The notes under the pieces were generated by a model that had not been told where the DNA came from, made no database searches, and saw nothing but the letters and a program-made list of their open reading frames with translations. Below are positions 24,820 to 34,765 of a DNA stretch of 55,759 nucleotides, piece after piece. The translations under genes and the position numbers were made by a program. How positions within the stretch are numbered: position 1 is the first letter of the stretch; the number at the start of each line of letters is the position of its first letter. The DNA comes from Xanthomonas hortorum pv. cynarae (GTDB lineage Bacteria > Pseudomonadota > Gammaproteobacteria > Xanthomonadales > Xanthomonadaceae), in contig NZ_MDFM01000004.1 in the NCBI RefSeq assembly GCF_002939985.1, positions 173,357-229,115 of the forward strand, read 5' to 3'.

Positions 24820-25938
24820 TTAATCACGGAATGGGCTGTGCTCGAACAGCTCACGCGCATGCTGGGCGACAGCCTCGCGCTCATCCGCGCACCATTGCGC
24901 CAGCGGTTCGCGAAAGGCAGGGTCGGCGATCCAGTGGCGGCTGCGCACCAGCGTCGGCAAAAAGCCCCGCGCGATCTTGTGTTGGCCCTGAGCGCCCGGT
25001 TCAAACCGGCTCAGGCCTTCGCGCAGGCAGTATTCGATGCCCTGGTAATAGCAGGTTTCGAAGTGTAGCCCCGGCAGCGCTTCGCCGCCCCAGTAGCGTC
25101 CGTACAGCGTGTCGTGGCCGCGCAGGCACAGTGCGCCGGCAATTGGGTGTCCGTCCAGTTCGGCCATGAACATCACCAGTTGACGTGGCAGGTGCTGGGC
25201 CAGGTGTTGCAGGAATTCCGGCGTCAAAGCCGGCGAGTTGCCGTACTCGTTGAAGGTCTTGAGGTAGAAACCGTACATCGCGTCCAGATCGGCAGCGCTG
25301 GCCTCGTCGCCGTGCACCACGCGCAACTGCACGCCGGCGCGCTGCACCTTGGCGCGCTCCTGGCGGATGTTCTTGCGCCGCTTGTGGTCCATCGCTGCCA
25401 GGAAGCTTTCGAAATCGCTCCAGCCGCTGGCGTTGTGCCAGTGGTATTGCAGATCGTTGCGCTCCAGCCAGTCGGCATCGAACGCGGCGTCTTCGTCGAC
25501 TGGGTGGAAATTCACGTGCGCCGACGACAGCCCGCTGCGCTCCACCAGTTCACGCATCGCCGCGAGCAGCTGCGGCCGCCATTGCGCCGCGCCGAGCAGG
25601 CGCGGGCCGGTCACCGGCGAGTAGGGCACGCCGCACAGCCACTTGGGGAAGTACTCCTGCCCGTAGCGCGCATACGCATGCGCCCAGGCATGATCGAACA
25701 CGAATTCGCCGTGCGAGTTGTTCTTCAAATATCCCGGTGCGGCGGCGACCAGCGTGTCGCCGTCCCACAGGGTCAGGTGCAACGGGTTCCAGCCCCAATC
25801 CGGGCGCAGGCAGCCCTCGCGTTCGAGACCTTGCAGGAAGGCATAGGACACGAAGGGATGCGTGCCGTCGTGCAGCGCATCCCAGGCGCCGGCCGGAAGT
25901 TCGTCCAGCCGGCGGCACCAGCGGGCCGTGACGCTCAT
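24820..25938 (-). CDS. FemAB-like/GNAT-fold acyltransferase family protein (DUF482)
   Basis: The 372-residue product matches the COG3146/FemAB-like (DUF482) family of predicted N-acyltransferases, whose substrates are generally unknown. Recognisable parts are HPFVSYAFLQGLEREGC near the N-terminus, the AHVNFHPVDED region, the basic segment MDHKRRKNIRQERAKVQRAG (about 190-210), GNSPALTPEFLQHLAQHLPR, and LSRFEPGAQGQHKIARGFLP, a family hallmark. No signal peptide. I use the ATG at 25938; a GTG two codons earlier is possible. It lies between trxB and aat, 57 bp after trxB, in the place where E. coli has cydCD. Confidence 0.88.
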   Translation of the reverse strand: MSVTARWCRRLDELPAGAWDALHDGTHPFVSYAFLQGLEREGCLRPDWGWNPLHLTLWDGDTLVAAAPGYLKNNSHGEFVFDHAWAHAYARYGQEYFPKWLCGVPYSPVTGPRLLGAAQWRPQLLAAMRELVERSGLSSAHVNFHPVDEDAAFDADWLERNDLQYHWHNASGWSDFESFLAAMDHKRRKNIRQERAKVQRAGVQLRVVHGDEASAADLDAMYGFYLKTFNEYGNSPALTPEFLQHLAQHLPRQLVMFMAELDGHPIAGALCLRGHDTLYGRYWGGEALPGLHFETCYYQGIEYCLREGLSRFEPGAQGQHKIARGFLPTLVRSRHWIADPAFREPLAQWCADEREAVAQHARELFEHSPFRD

Positions 25939-25995
25939 GCGCACAGCTCGCTGGTGATGAGGCTACCCGCACGGCGCGGCCGGCGGTCAGCCACC

Positions 25996-27051
<1,056 letters not shown>

Positions 27052-27064
27052 TCAAGGCGGCGCG

Positions 27065-27112
27065 ATGGAACTGCATGAACCGCAGATGGCATGGTCCACC
27101 CAGTACGCGTAG
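27065..27112 (+). CDS. Candidate 15-residue microprotein
   Basis: ATG at 27065 to TAG at 27112 encodes MELHEPQMAWSTQYA. A plausible ribosome-binding site, AAGGCGG, ends 5 bp upstream, and the frame ends directly before the terminator stem, an arrangement unlikely for a random frame. An in-frame GTG at 27047 would add six residues. No function can be proposed, and the frame is too short for codon statistics to help. Confidence 0.35.
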   Translation: MELHEPQMAWSTQYA

Positions 27113-27115
27113 TCG

Positions 27116-27138
27116 ACGCCGCCTTGTGCGGCGTTTTT
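27116..27138 (+). terminator. Intrinsic terminator of the candidate small RNA
   Basis: ACGCCGC, loop CTTGT, GCGGCGT followed by TTTT. The T-run is on plus only, so it terminates a plus-strand transcript although no annotated plus gene lies upstream. Confidence 0.85.
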
Positions 27139-27180
27139 CGTTGACTGGCTGGTGCCAAGACAAGCGGTGAAGTTCAACAG

Positions 27181-27209
27181 CTGAAACTGTGGCGTCAGTC
27201 GTTTATTAT
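27181..27209 (+). promoter_or_regulatory. Sigma-70-type promoter of ftsK
   Basis: CTGAAA, a 17-bp spacer and TATTAT, with a start about 30 bp before the ftsK GTG at 27247. Confidence 0.55.
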
Positions 27210-27246
27210 CAATCACTAACAGCATATTTCTAAGGTCTGGCTACAG

Positions 27247-29604
27247 GTGGCAAAGCAGGTTCCCGAACGCAGCAAGCCCGCAGAGGGCAAACCGTCCTCG
27301 CGCAAGACGGCGGTGGCGGACAATCCGCGTCGGCAAAAGCTCTGGCGCGATCTGGCATTGATCGCGGTGGCGCCGTTGCTGCTGTATCTGCTGGCCAGCC
27401 TGTTCACCTATTCGGCGGCCGATCCGGGCTGGTCGCAGACCGGCAGCGTGGTCGCGCCGGTGCACAACATGGGCGGCCGGGTGGGTGCATGGACGGCCGA
27501 CGTGCTACTGCAGCTGTTCGGTTATGTGGCCTTTCTGCTGCCGGTGGTGCTGGGCGCGGTGGCCTGGATCGCCTTGTTCGGCATGGACAAGGAAGGGCAG
27601 GCCGAGGCCGATCTGGGGCCGGCACTGCGCTTGGTCGGCATGGTGGGCTTCCTGATTTCTTCGACTGGCTTCCTGCATCTGCGCCTGTTCACCGGCGATG
27701 TGGCCGGGGCCGGCGGCATCCTTGGGCGGTTGGTCAGCAATTCGCTGAGCGCCGGGTTCGGTGCGCTGGGCGCGAACCTGTTCGTGATGGTGTTGTTGCT
27801 GGTGTCGATCACCCTGGCCACGGGGCTGTCGTGGTTTGCGCTGATGGAACGTATCGGTAAGGGCGTGCTGGCGTTGGGGCCGCTGATGCAGCGCAAGACC
27901 CACCAGGCCACCGAATGGCAGCAGACCCGCGTGATGCGCGAAGAGCGCGAGGAAGTGCGCAAGGTCGATGCGGTCAAGCAGGCCAAGCGCGAGCCGGTCA
28001 AGATCGAGCCGCCGCCGGCACCGGTGGTGGAAAAGAGCGAGCGCGCCAAGCGCGACACCCAGATTCCGATGTTCCAGGGCGTGAGCACCGATGGCTCCGA
28101 TCTGCCGCCGCTTGCCCTGCTGGACGACCCCAAGCCGCAGGCCAAGGGGTATTCGGAAGAGACGCTGGAAACGTTGTCGCGGCAGATCGAGTTCAAGCTC
28201 AAGGACTTCCGCATCGAGGCGCAGGTGGTCGGCGCCTATCCGGGTCCGGTGATTACCCGCTTCGAGATCGAGCCGGCGCCGGGCATCAAGGTCAGCCAGA
28301 TCAGCTCGCTGGACAAGGACATCGCGCGCGGGCTGTCGGTCAAGTCGGTGCGCGTGGTGGATGTGATTCCAGGCAAGTCAGTGGTGGGCCTGGAGATCCC
28401 CAACGTGACCCGCGAGATGATCTTCCTGTCCGAGCTGCTGCGCTCCAAGGAATACGACAAGTCGCCGAGCCCGTTGACGCTTGCGTTGGGCAAGGACATT
28501 GCCGGGCGCCCGACGGTGGCCGATCTGGCGCGCATGCCGCACTTGCTGGTGGCCGGTACCACCGGTTCGGGCAAGTCGGTGGCGGTCAATGCAATGGTGC
28601 TGAGCCTGCTGTTCAAGGCCTCGCACAAGGAACTGCGGATGCTGATGATCGACCCGAAGATGCTCGAACTAAGCGTCTATCAGGGCATCCCGCATCTGCT
28701 GGCACCGGTGGTCACCGACATGAAGGAGGCCGCCAACGGCCTGCGTTGGTGCGTGGCCGAGATGGAACGCCGCTACAAGCTGATGAGCGCGGTGGGCGTG
28801 CGCAACCTTGCCGGCTTCAACAAGAAGATCAAGGATGCCATCGACGCCGGCCAGCCGATGATGGACCCGCTGTTCAAGCCCAATCCGGAATTGGGTGAGG
28901 CGCCGCGGCCGCTGGAGTCGCTGCCGTTCATCGTGATCTTCATCGACGAATTTGCCGACATGATGATGATCGTCGGCAAGAAGGTCGAAGAGCTGATCGC
29001 GCGTCTGGCGCAGAAGGCGCGTGCGGCTGGTATCCATCTGATTCTGGCCACGCAGCGGCCGTCGGTGGACGTGATCACCGGCTTGATCAAGGCCAATATT
29101 CCGACCCGCGTGGCGTTCCAGGTCAGTTCCAAGATCGATTCGCGCACCATCCTGGATCAGTCCGGGGCCGAGGCGTTGCTGGGCAACGGCGACATGCTGT
29201 ACCTGCCGCCGGGCACAGCGCTACCGGACCGCGTGCATGGTGCCTTCGTCAGCGACGAAGAAGTGCATCGCGTGGTCGAGCACCTCAAGGCCAGCGGGCC
29301 GGTGTCCTACGTCGAAGGCGTGCTGGACGAAGTGCAGACCATGGGCGACGGCACCGTGGTGGGTGCGACCGGCCTGCCCGAAAGCAGCGGCGGTGGCGGC
29401 GACGAGTCCGACCCCTTGTATGACGAAGCCCTGCGTATCGTCACCGAGACCCGGCGTGCCTCGATTTCCGGCGTGCAGCGGCGTTTGAAGATCGGCTACA
29501 ACCGTGCCGCACGCTTGATCGAAGCGATGGAAGCGGCTGGCGTGGTCAGCCAGCCCGAGCACAACGGCGACCGCACCGTGCTGGCACCGCCGCCGCCCAA
29601 GTAA
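27247..29604 (+). CDS. ftsK: DNA translocase FtsK
   Basis: FtsK anchors at the septum and pumps chromosome ends to dif for XerCD resolution. The 785-residue product starts at a GTG. Four to five membrane segments lie within about 35-195. A charged linker (about 210-290) is short compared with E. coli FtsK. The motor follows, with Walker [21 protein letters not shown] (about 435), Walker [20 protein letters not shown] and [20 protein letters not shown]. The C-terminal gamma domain (about 715-780) reads [20 protein letters not shown] then [18 protein letters not shown], the KOPS-binding winged helix. An inverted repeat follows the gene. Confidence 0.97.
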   Translation: MAKQVPERSKPAEGKPSSRKTAVADNPRRQKLWRDLALIAVAPLLLYLLASLFTYSAADPGWSQTGSVVAPVHNMGGRVGAWTADVLLQLFGYVAFLLPVVLGAVAWIALFGMDKEGQAEADLGPALRLVGMVGFLISSTGFLHLRLFTGDVAGAGGILGRLVSNSLSAGFGALGANLFVMVLLLVSITLATGLSWFALMERIGKGVLALGPLMQRKTHQATEWQQTRVMREEREEVRKVDAVKQAKREPVKIEPPPAPVVEKSERAKRDTQIPMFQGVSTDGSDLPPLALLDDPKPQAKGYSEETLETLSRQIEFKLKDFRIEAQVVGAYPGPVITRFEIEPAPGIKVSQISSLDKDIARGLSVKSVRVVDVIPGKSVVGLEIPNVTREMIFLSELLRSKEYDKSPSPLTLALGKDIAGRPTVADLARMPHLLVAGTTGSGKSVAVNAMVLSLLFKASHKELRMLMIDPKMLELSVYQGIPHLLAPVVTDMKEAANGLRWCVAEMERRYKLMSAVGVRNLAGFNKKIKDAIDAGQPMMDPLFKPNPELGEAPRPLESLPFIVIFIDEFADMMMIVGKKVEELIARLAQKARAAGIHLILATQRPSVDVITGLIKANIPTRVAFQVSSKIDSRTILDQSGAEALLGNGDMLYLPPGTALPDRVHGAFVSDEEVHRVVEHLKASGPVSYVEGVLDEVQTMGDGTVVGATGLPESSGGGGDESDPLYDEALRIVTETRRASISGVQRRLKIGYNRAARLIEAMEAAGVVSQPEHNGDRTVLAPPPPK

Positions 29605-29623
29605 TCGGCAACCGGCAACCGGC

Positions 29624-29660
29624 AACGCGGCGCGTGTCGGCTTACGCGTGGCGCCGCGTT
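29624..29660 (+). terminator. Large hairpin after ftsK
   Basis: AACGCGGCGC and GCGCCGCGTT form a perfect 10-bp stem around a 17-nt loop. It starts 19 bp after the ftsK stop; there is no T-run, so it may act as an mRNA-stabilising or factor-dependent end. Confidence 0.5.
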
Positions 29661-29838
29661 CCGGGCTTAGGGGCGGCTAACAAACCGTGGCGAGAGGCCG
29701 CGTCCCGCAATCGGCATTGCGTACGCGTACCCGCAGCCACATGGATGCGGCGATGTTGGAGGCAGGTGCCTGACGCTGCCGCGTACACCGGCTACCCTGT
29801 TGAGCAAGGGCCGCTCCGGCCCGTCGTGATCGAGACCC

Positions 29839-31764
29839 ATGCTGCGTCGTCCTGTGTTGCTGCTTCTGCTGCTGATCTCATTGCCGCTGCTGGCTCAGGC
29901 CCAGCAGCAGGCCGCGCCTGCCGCCGCTGCGGCACGCACGCAGGCCGACACCAACTACAGTTTCGTGCGCTATCGCGCCGACTACGAAGTGCGTGCCGAC
30001 GCCAGCAGCGTGGAAACCGACGAATACGAGATCCTGCTCAAGACCAAATCGGCGGTGGAGCAGTTCAGCCAGGTGCGGCTGAGCTATAGCGAGAAGATGG
30101 AAACCCTGGAGGTGCTCCAGGCATACACCGTCACCGCCGAAGGGCTGCGCCAGGACGTGGCGGCCGACAAGATCTACACCCAGGAAAGCTATTCCAGCGC
30201 GGCAGCAGCGATGTACGCCGACCGCAAGGTCAAGGTGGTGGTGTTCCCGAATCTGGCGCCGGGTGCGCGCATCGTCTATCGCGTGCGGCGTGCGCAGAAC
30301 ACCCCGTACTTCCCCGGCTACTTCAGTCTGTGGGAAACCTTCAGCGTGTTCGCGCAGTACGACGATGCGGTGATCACGCTGGTGGCGCCGAAGGCCTTGC
30401 CGATGCATTTGTCGGTGCGCGGGCTGCAGGGCGGCACCAAGCCGGTGGTGCGCGGCGATCGGGCACGCTGGGAATGGCGCTACCAGCGTGCCACGCCGAT
30501 GAAGAACCAGAACTGGAGCGCGGCGACCTGGGAGTTCAGCCCGACCTTGATGGCCAGCACCTTCGACAGCTGGTCGCAGATGGGCCTGGCCTACCACGTC
30601 AAAGGCGGCCGCGCTGCTGCGGTGACGCCAGCGATCCAGTCGCTGGCCGACGAGGTGACGCGTGGCATCGACGACCCGCGTGCGCAGGCGGCGGCGTTGT
30701 ACGCCTGGGTGGCGCGCAATATTCGCTACGTGGCGGTGTACCTGGGCAACGGCGGGCTGGAACCCAACAGCGCCGACAGCATCCTGGCGAACCACTATGG
30801 CGACTGCAAGGATCACACCGTGATCCTGGAAGCCTTGCTGGCCGCCAAGGGCATTGCCAGTACGCCGGTGCTGATCGGCGCTGAGGGCGGGCCCACGTTG
30901 CCGCCGATTCCGGTGCTTGGTCGTTTCAATCACGCCATTACCTATATCCCGGCGTTCGATCTTTACGTGGATTCGACCAACCCTTACGCGCGCTTTGGCC
31001 AGCTGCCGGCCGGCGATCTCGGCGCGCCGGTGGTGCATACGGTGGACGGCAAGGTCACGCACACCCCGCCCAACGACCGCAAGGTCAACCGCTACGTCGC
31101 GCGCACCGAGTATCGCTTCACCCCGCAAGGCGGCCTGCAAGGCATGACCACGCTGGATAGCGGGCAGACCGGCGAGGTGGGCTTGCGCGCGATGTTCGTG
31201 CAACTCAACGCGCAGAACCGCAATCGCATCGAAGAATCGATCATTGCCCAGTCCGGCTTCGACGGCACCGGCGATCTGCTGATCCAGGGCGACCCGCTGG
31301 ATCTGGATGCGCCATTCAATTACCGCTACACGTTCCAGGCCAACGATGCGGTGGATTTTTCGGTGGTCGGCGGCATGACCTTGCCCGACATGCCCGGTGC
31401 CGAATCGACACGCGGGATCTATACGACCACCTCGGCCGAAGACAATCTGACTCCGTTCTACTGCAACGACAGCGTGCGCGAAGAAACCTATGTGGTGAGC
31501 TTCCCGGCGACGGTGCCGATCATCGCGATCCCGCGCAGCAGCACCTTTCGCAATGCCGCCGGCGAGTACGCGGTCGACTGGACGCGCCAAGGGCAGACGG
31601 TGACCGCGGTGCATCGGCTGCAGCGTGCCGCAGTGCGTGGGCCGCAGGCGCTGTGTCAGCCGCAGGATTACCGCGCATTCCGCGAGCTCTATCAGCAGGT
31701 GCGGCGCGGGTTTCGCGGGCAGATCGTGTATGGCGATCTGTCCAGGGTGCAGACGGCGCAGTGA
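29839..31764 (+). CDS. Secreted DUF3857/transglutaminase-like protein
   Basis: The 641-residue exported protein has a signal peptide (MLRRPVLLLLLLISLPLLAQ then A-Q). A DUF3857 domain follows (about 45-215) and a transglutaminase-like core (about 255-385) keeps the papain-like triad: Cys in NHYGDCKDHTVILEALL, His in GRFNHAITYI and Asp in LYVDSTNPYARFG. It probably acts in the periplasm or outer envelope on protein or peptidoglycan-linked substrates; the reaction is unknown for the family. It sits between ftsK and lolA, 234 bp after ftsK and 106 bp before lolA, in a place where E. coli has no such gene. Confidence 0.88.
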   Translation: MLRRPVLLLLLLISLPLLAQAQQQAAPAAAAARTQADTNYSFVRYRADYEVRADASSVETDEYEILLKTKSAVEQFSQVRLSYSEKMETLEVLQAYTVTAEGLRQDVAADKIYTQESYSSAAAAMYADRKVKVVVFPNLAPGARIVYRVRRAQNTPYFPGYFSLWETFSVFAQYDDAVITLVAPKALPMHLSVRGLQGGTKPVVRGDRARWEWRYQRATPMKNQNWSAATWEFSPTLMASTFDSWSQMGLAYHVKGGRAAAVTPAIQSLADEVTRGIDDPRAQAAALYAWVARNIRYVAVYLGNGGLEPNSADSILANHYGDCKDHTVILEALLAAKGIASTPVLIGAEGGPTLPPIPVLGRFNHAITYIPAFDLYVDSTNPYARFGQLPAGDLGAPVVHTVDGKVTHTPPNDRKVNRYVARTEYRFTPQGGLQGMTTLDSGQTGEVGLRAMFVQLNAQNRNRIEESIIAQSGFDGTGDLLIQGDPLDLDAPFNYRYTFQANDAVDFSVVGGMTLPDMPGAESTRGIYTTTSAEDNLTPFYCNDSVREETYVVSFPATVPIIAIPRSSTFRNAAGEYAVDWTRQGQTVTAVHRLQRAAVRGPQALCQPQDYRAFRELYQQVRRGFRGQIVYGDLSRVQTAQ

Positions 31765-31870
31765 GATGGATTGGTTTGTCGCAACCGCGATCCGAGCGCG
31801 GCAGGCGACAGCGCTCGCCCATTCATCTATGAAGTATCAGAATCCACGCATTCCCTTTTGGAAGACCGCG

Positions 31871-32500
31871 ATGCATCGCCAGCTCCGTTATGCCGTCCTC
31901 GCCACCGCCCTGTTCGCCAGCACCGCATTTGCCGGTGCACGTCAGGAACTGGATACGTTCACGCGCGGCCTCAAAGGGCTGGACGGGCAGTTCAGCCAGC
32001 AGGTCTCCGATGCCAATGGCCGGGTCAAGGAAAGCTCAAGCGGGCGGGTGGCATTGTCGGCGCCGCGCCAGTTCCGTTGGGAATACGCCAAGCCCTACAA
32101 GCAGCTGATCGTTGCCGACGGCAAGAAGGTGTGGGTGTTCGACCCGGACCTGGAGCAGGTCACCGTGCGCGCGCAGGGCAACGAAGAACAGAACAGCCCG
32201 TTGGTCGCCCTGATCGATCCGGCACGCCTGGACAAGCAATACGACGTCAGCGAAGAGGCTGCGCCGCGTGACGGGCTGCAGTGGTTGTCGCTGACGCCCA
32301 AGGTGGATACCGAAGCCAGCTTCCAGATGGCCTCGCTGGGATTCGGCAAGGAGGGTCTGGCCAAGATGGAGGTGGTGGATGCGGTCGGCCAGCGCACTGC
32401 GATCAGCTTCAGCGGCTGGAAGCGCAATCCGGCGTTCGCTGCAGACACCTTTCGCTACGCCCCGGGCAAGGGTGTGGACGTGGTCGGCGACGCGCAGTAA
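31871..32500 (+). CDS. lolA: Outer-membrane lipoprotein carrier LolA
   Basis: LolA ferries lipoproteins from LolCDE to LolB across the periplasm. I use the ATG at 31871: it has a GGAAGA site and opens a signal peptide (MHRQLRYAVLATALFASTAF, then AGA). The mature protein shows the LolA pattern: LDTFTRGLKGLDGQFSQQVS, GRVALSAPRQFRWEYAKPYK, QLIVADGKKVWVFDPDLEQV and DGLQWLSLTPK. A longer frame with an ATG at 31829 exists but would hide the signal peptide. rarA follows after a perfect 11-bp stem-loop. Confidence 0.95.
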   Translation: MHRQLRYAVLATALFASTAFAGARQELDTFTRGLKGLDGQFSQQVSDANGRVKESSSGRVALSAPRQFRWEYAKPYKQLIVADGKKVWVFDPDLEQVTVRAQGNEEQNSPLVALIDPARLDKQYDVSEEAAPRDGLQWLSLTPKVDTEASFQMASLGFGKEGLAKMEVVDAVGQRTAISFSGWKRNPAFAADTFRYAPGKGVDVVGDAQ

Positions 32501-32527
32501 GCCCTCGTTCGACGCATCCGCACTGAC

Positions 32528-32554
32528 AACGGCCTTCTTCGCAGAAGGCCGTTT
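32528..32554 (+). terminator. Stem-loop after lolA
   Basis: AACGGCCTTCT, loop TCGC, AGAAGGCCGTT and a short T-run (TTTGCTT). The stem is perfect over 11 bp and lies 28 bp after the lolA stop and 22 bp before rarA. Confidence 0.75.
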
Positions 32555-32564
32555 GCTTACGCGA

Positions 32565-32570
32565 TACAAT
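32565..32570 (+). promoter_or_regulatory. -10-like word directly ahead of rarA
   Basis: TACAAT ends 5 bp before the rarA GTG, so transcription would begin at the start codon. The -35 region falls in the lolA stem-loop and is a poor match; no ribosome-binding site is seen. Confidence 0.35.
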
Positions 32571-32575
32571 GACGC

Positions 32576-33949
32576 GTGGCACGAACCAAGCTCCCCATCG
32601 CTCCCGAAGCCGATCTGCTCAGCGTAGACGGCGAGCATCTGCGCCCGCTGGCCGAGCGCATGCGTCCGCGCACCCTCGACGAGATGGTCGGGCAGAAACG
32701 CCTGCTGGCACCCGACAGCGCATTGCGGCGCGCGGTGGAATCCGGCCGCGTGCATTCGATGATCCTGTGGGGCCCGCCCGGTTGCGGCAAAACCACCCTG
32801 GCGCTGCTGCTGGCGCATTACTCGGATGCCGAATTCAAGGCGATCTCGGCGGTCTTGTCGGGATTGCCGGAAGTGCGCCAGGTATTGGCCGAGGCCGCGC
32901 AGCGCTTTGCCAGCGGCCGCCGCACGGTGTTGTTCGTCGATGAGGTGCATCGCTTCAACAAGGCGCAACAGGACGCGTTTTTGCCGCATATCGAGCGCGG
33001 CACGATTCTGTTCGTCGGTGCGACCACCGAAAATCCATCCTTCGAATTGAACTCCGCATTGCTATCGCGTTGCCGCGTACATGTGCTGGAAGGCGTCTCG
33101 CCGCAGGACATTGTCGAGGCCTTGCAGCGGGCCTTGCATGATTCGGAGCGCGGGCTGGGGCAGGAGACCATCCAGGTCACCGATGCCTCGCTGCTGGAAA
33201 TCGCCAGCGCCGCCGATGGCGATGTACGCCGCGCACTGACGCTGCTGGAGATCGCTGCGGAACTGGCGACGGGCGAGGGCGGCGAGATCACCCCGCAGAC
33301 GCTGCTGCAGGTGCTGGCCGACCGCACCCGTCGCTTCGACAAGAACGGCGAGCAGTTCTACGACCAGATCTCGGCGCTGCACAAATCGGTGCGTAGTTCC
33401 AATCCCGACGCCGCGCTGTATTGGCTGACCCGCATGCTCGATGGCGGCTGCGACCCGGCGTATCTGGCGCGGCGGCTGACCCGCATGGCGATCGAGGATA
33501 TCGGCCTGGCCGACCCGCGTGCGCAGAGCATGGCGCTGGAAGCCTGGGACATCTACGAGCGCCTGGGCAGCCCGGAAGGCGAGCTGGCGTTCGCGCAACT
33601 GGTGCTGTATCTGGCCAGCACCGCCAAGTCCAATGCCGGCTACGCGGCCTTCAATCAGGCCAAGGCCGAAGTACGCGCCACCGGCACCCAAGAGGTGCCG
33701 CTGCATTTGCGCAATGCGCCGACCAAGCTGATGAAGACGCTCGGTTACGGGCAGGATTATCAATACGACCATGATGCCGAAGGCGGGATCGCGTTGGATC
33801 AGACCGGGTTCCCCGATGCGATGGGCGAGCGGGTCTTTTACAACCCGGTGCCGCGCGGGCTGGAGATCAAGCTCAAGGAAAAGCTCGATCGTTTGCGCGC
33901 GGCGCGCGAACAGGCCAGGGCTGAGAAGGCCCGCAAGCCGGCGGGATAA
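32576..33949 (+). CDS. rarA: Replication-associated recombination ATPase RarA (MgsA)
   Basis: RarA acts at stalled replication forks and single-strand gaps. The 457-residue AAA+ protein has LAERMRPRTLDEMVGQKRLL at the N-terminus, Walker A WGPPGCGKTTLALLLA (about 62-77), Walker B VLFVDEVHRFNKAQQDAFLP, sensor 1 GATTENPSFELNSALLSRC and the C-terminal tetramerisation domain with KSVRSSNPDAALYWLTRMLD and YLASTAKSNAGY. The start is a GTG next to a -10-like word. Its place after lolA is conserved with E. coli, where serS follows; here crcB follows. Confidence 0.97.
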   Translation: MARTKLPIAPEADLLSVDGEHLRPLAERMRPRTLDEMVGQKRLLAPDSALRRAVESGRVHSMILWGPPGCGKTTLALLLAHYSDAEFKAISAVLSGLPEVRQVLAEAAQRFASGRRTVLFVDEVHRFNKAQQDAFLPHIERGTILFVGATTENPSFELNSALLSRCRVHVLEGVSPQDIVEALQRALHDSERGLGQETIQVTDASLLEIASAADGDVRRALTLLEIAAELATGEGGEITPQTLLQVLADRTRRFDKNGEQFYDQISALHKSVRSSNPDAALYWLTRMLDGGCDPAYLARRLTRMAIEDIGLADPRAQSMALEAWDIYERLGSPEGELAFAQLVLYLASTAKSNAGYAAFNQAKAEVRATGTQEVPLHLRNAPTKLMKTLGYGQDYQYDHDAEGGIALDQTGFPDAMGERVFYNPVPRGLEIKLKEKLDRLRAAREQARAEKARKPAG

Positions 33950-34265
33950 GTGGTGACAACGCTGGATAGCATCGCGCCCTGGAGCTGCACGCCGCCTGGA
34001 CTAAAGGGATGTGTCTGCCAACCCTGCCGGCACGGCGTTCTGTGTCCAGCGAGTGTTTCTCGACTTGAAGCCAGCGAGAAAACGAACGCGTGGCCACTGA
34101 GCGGACGCGGCCGATGCTCGGTGCGGCGTCACCACTCGTACAATCCGGTTTGAGCGCGCCGTCGATGACCTGATGCGAGCTCGCCACGTTTTGTTCGCAG
34201 CTTTCAGGAATGACAATGCACGACACGCACTTGCACACGCAGCCAATCCATTGCGGAGCGCGCGC
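33950..34265. other. Intergenic region rarA-crcB
   Basis: No gene is supported. A TACAAT word at about 34139 could be a -10 for crcB, leaving a leader of about 120 nt. I searched by eye for the fluoride riboswitch core and did not find it. Inverted words around 34036-34090 (CAGCGAG and CTCGACTTG types) are imperfect. Confidence 0.5.
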
Positions 34266-34667
34266 ATGAACGCACCGGTGTGGTGGCAGCAATTGCTGCT
34301 GGCGATGACCGGCGGCGCGCTCGGATCGGGCCTACGCTTTGCCATTGGCGCGTCCTTGTTGCAGCGCTTCGGCACAGGATTTCCATGGGGCACCCTGACC
34401 GTGAACCTGGTCGGTTCGTTCGTCGCCGGTGTGTTGCTGGTGTGGCTGGATGCGCGCGGACCATCCAGCTGGCCGCTGCGGGCCTTGTTGATCGTCGGTG
34501 TGATCGGCGGGCTGACCACGTTCTCGTCGCTGATGATGGAATGCTTGGTGTTTGCGCGCACCGATCGCTCCGCGATGATCGGCGTGTATCTGGCAATCAC
34601 GCTGGTGGCCGGCTTGGCCTTGGTGTTTTTGGGTGCACGCACCGGTCAATGGTTGGTGGCGCGCTGA
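34266..34667 (+). CDS. crcB: Fluoride exporter CrcB (Fluc)
   Basis: CrcB forms dual-topology dimers that leak fluoride out of the cytoplasm. The 133-residue product from the ATG at 34266 (site GCGGAG) has four membrane helices and the family motifs [17 protein letters not shown] near the N-terminus, [19 protein letters not shown] with the conserved Asn (about 44), and [17 protein letters not shown] with the Thr-Thr-Phe-Ser stretch of the Na+/F- path. Length is normal. The longer frame upstream is not supported. Confidence 0.96.
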   Translation: MNAPVWWQQLLLAMTGGALGSGLRFAIGASLLQRFGTGFPWGTLTVNLVGSFVAGVLLVWLDARGPSSWPLRALLIVGVIGGLTTFSSLMMECLVFARTDRSAMIGVYLAITLVAGLALVFLGARTGQWLVAR

Positions 34668-34671
34668 AAGT

Positions 34672-34700
34672 AAAAGAGGGCGTGCTTTCGCACACCCTCT
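34672..34700 (-). terminator. Terminator between crcB and fadA
   Basis: On minus, GAGGGTGTGC, loop GAAA, GCACGCCCTC followed by TTTTA. One mismatch in the stem. It ends the fadA transcript and may also stop crcB readthrough. Confidence 0.75.
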
Positions 34701-34765
34701 CGATCACTGCATATCCATGTAAAGCGAGATCGTGACCACATCCCGATCGCGCGGCAGGCAGCGGC

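Noticed and set aside
29634..30089. 151-residue frame overlapping the transglutaminase gene
   Set aside because: It runs out of frame through the signal peptide and DUF3857 region and lacks any motif.
34150..34265. Fluoride riboswitch ahead of crcB
   Set aside because: The conserved core words of the riboswitch are not present in the leader.
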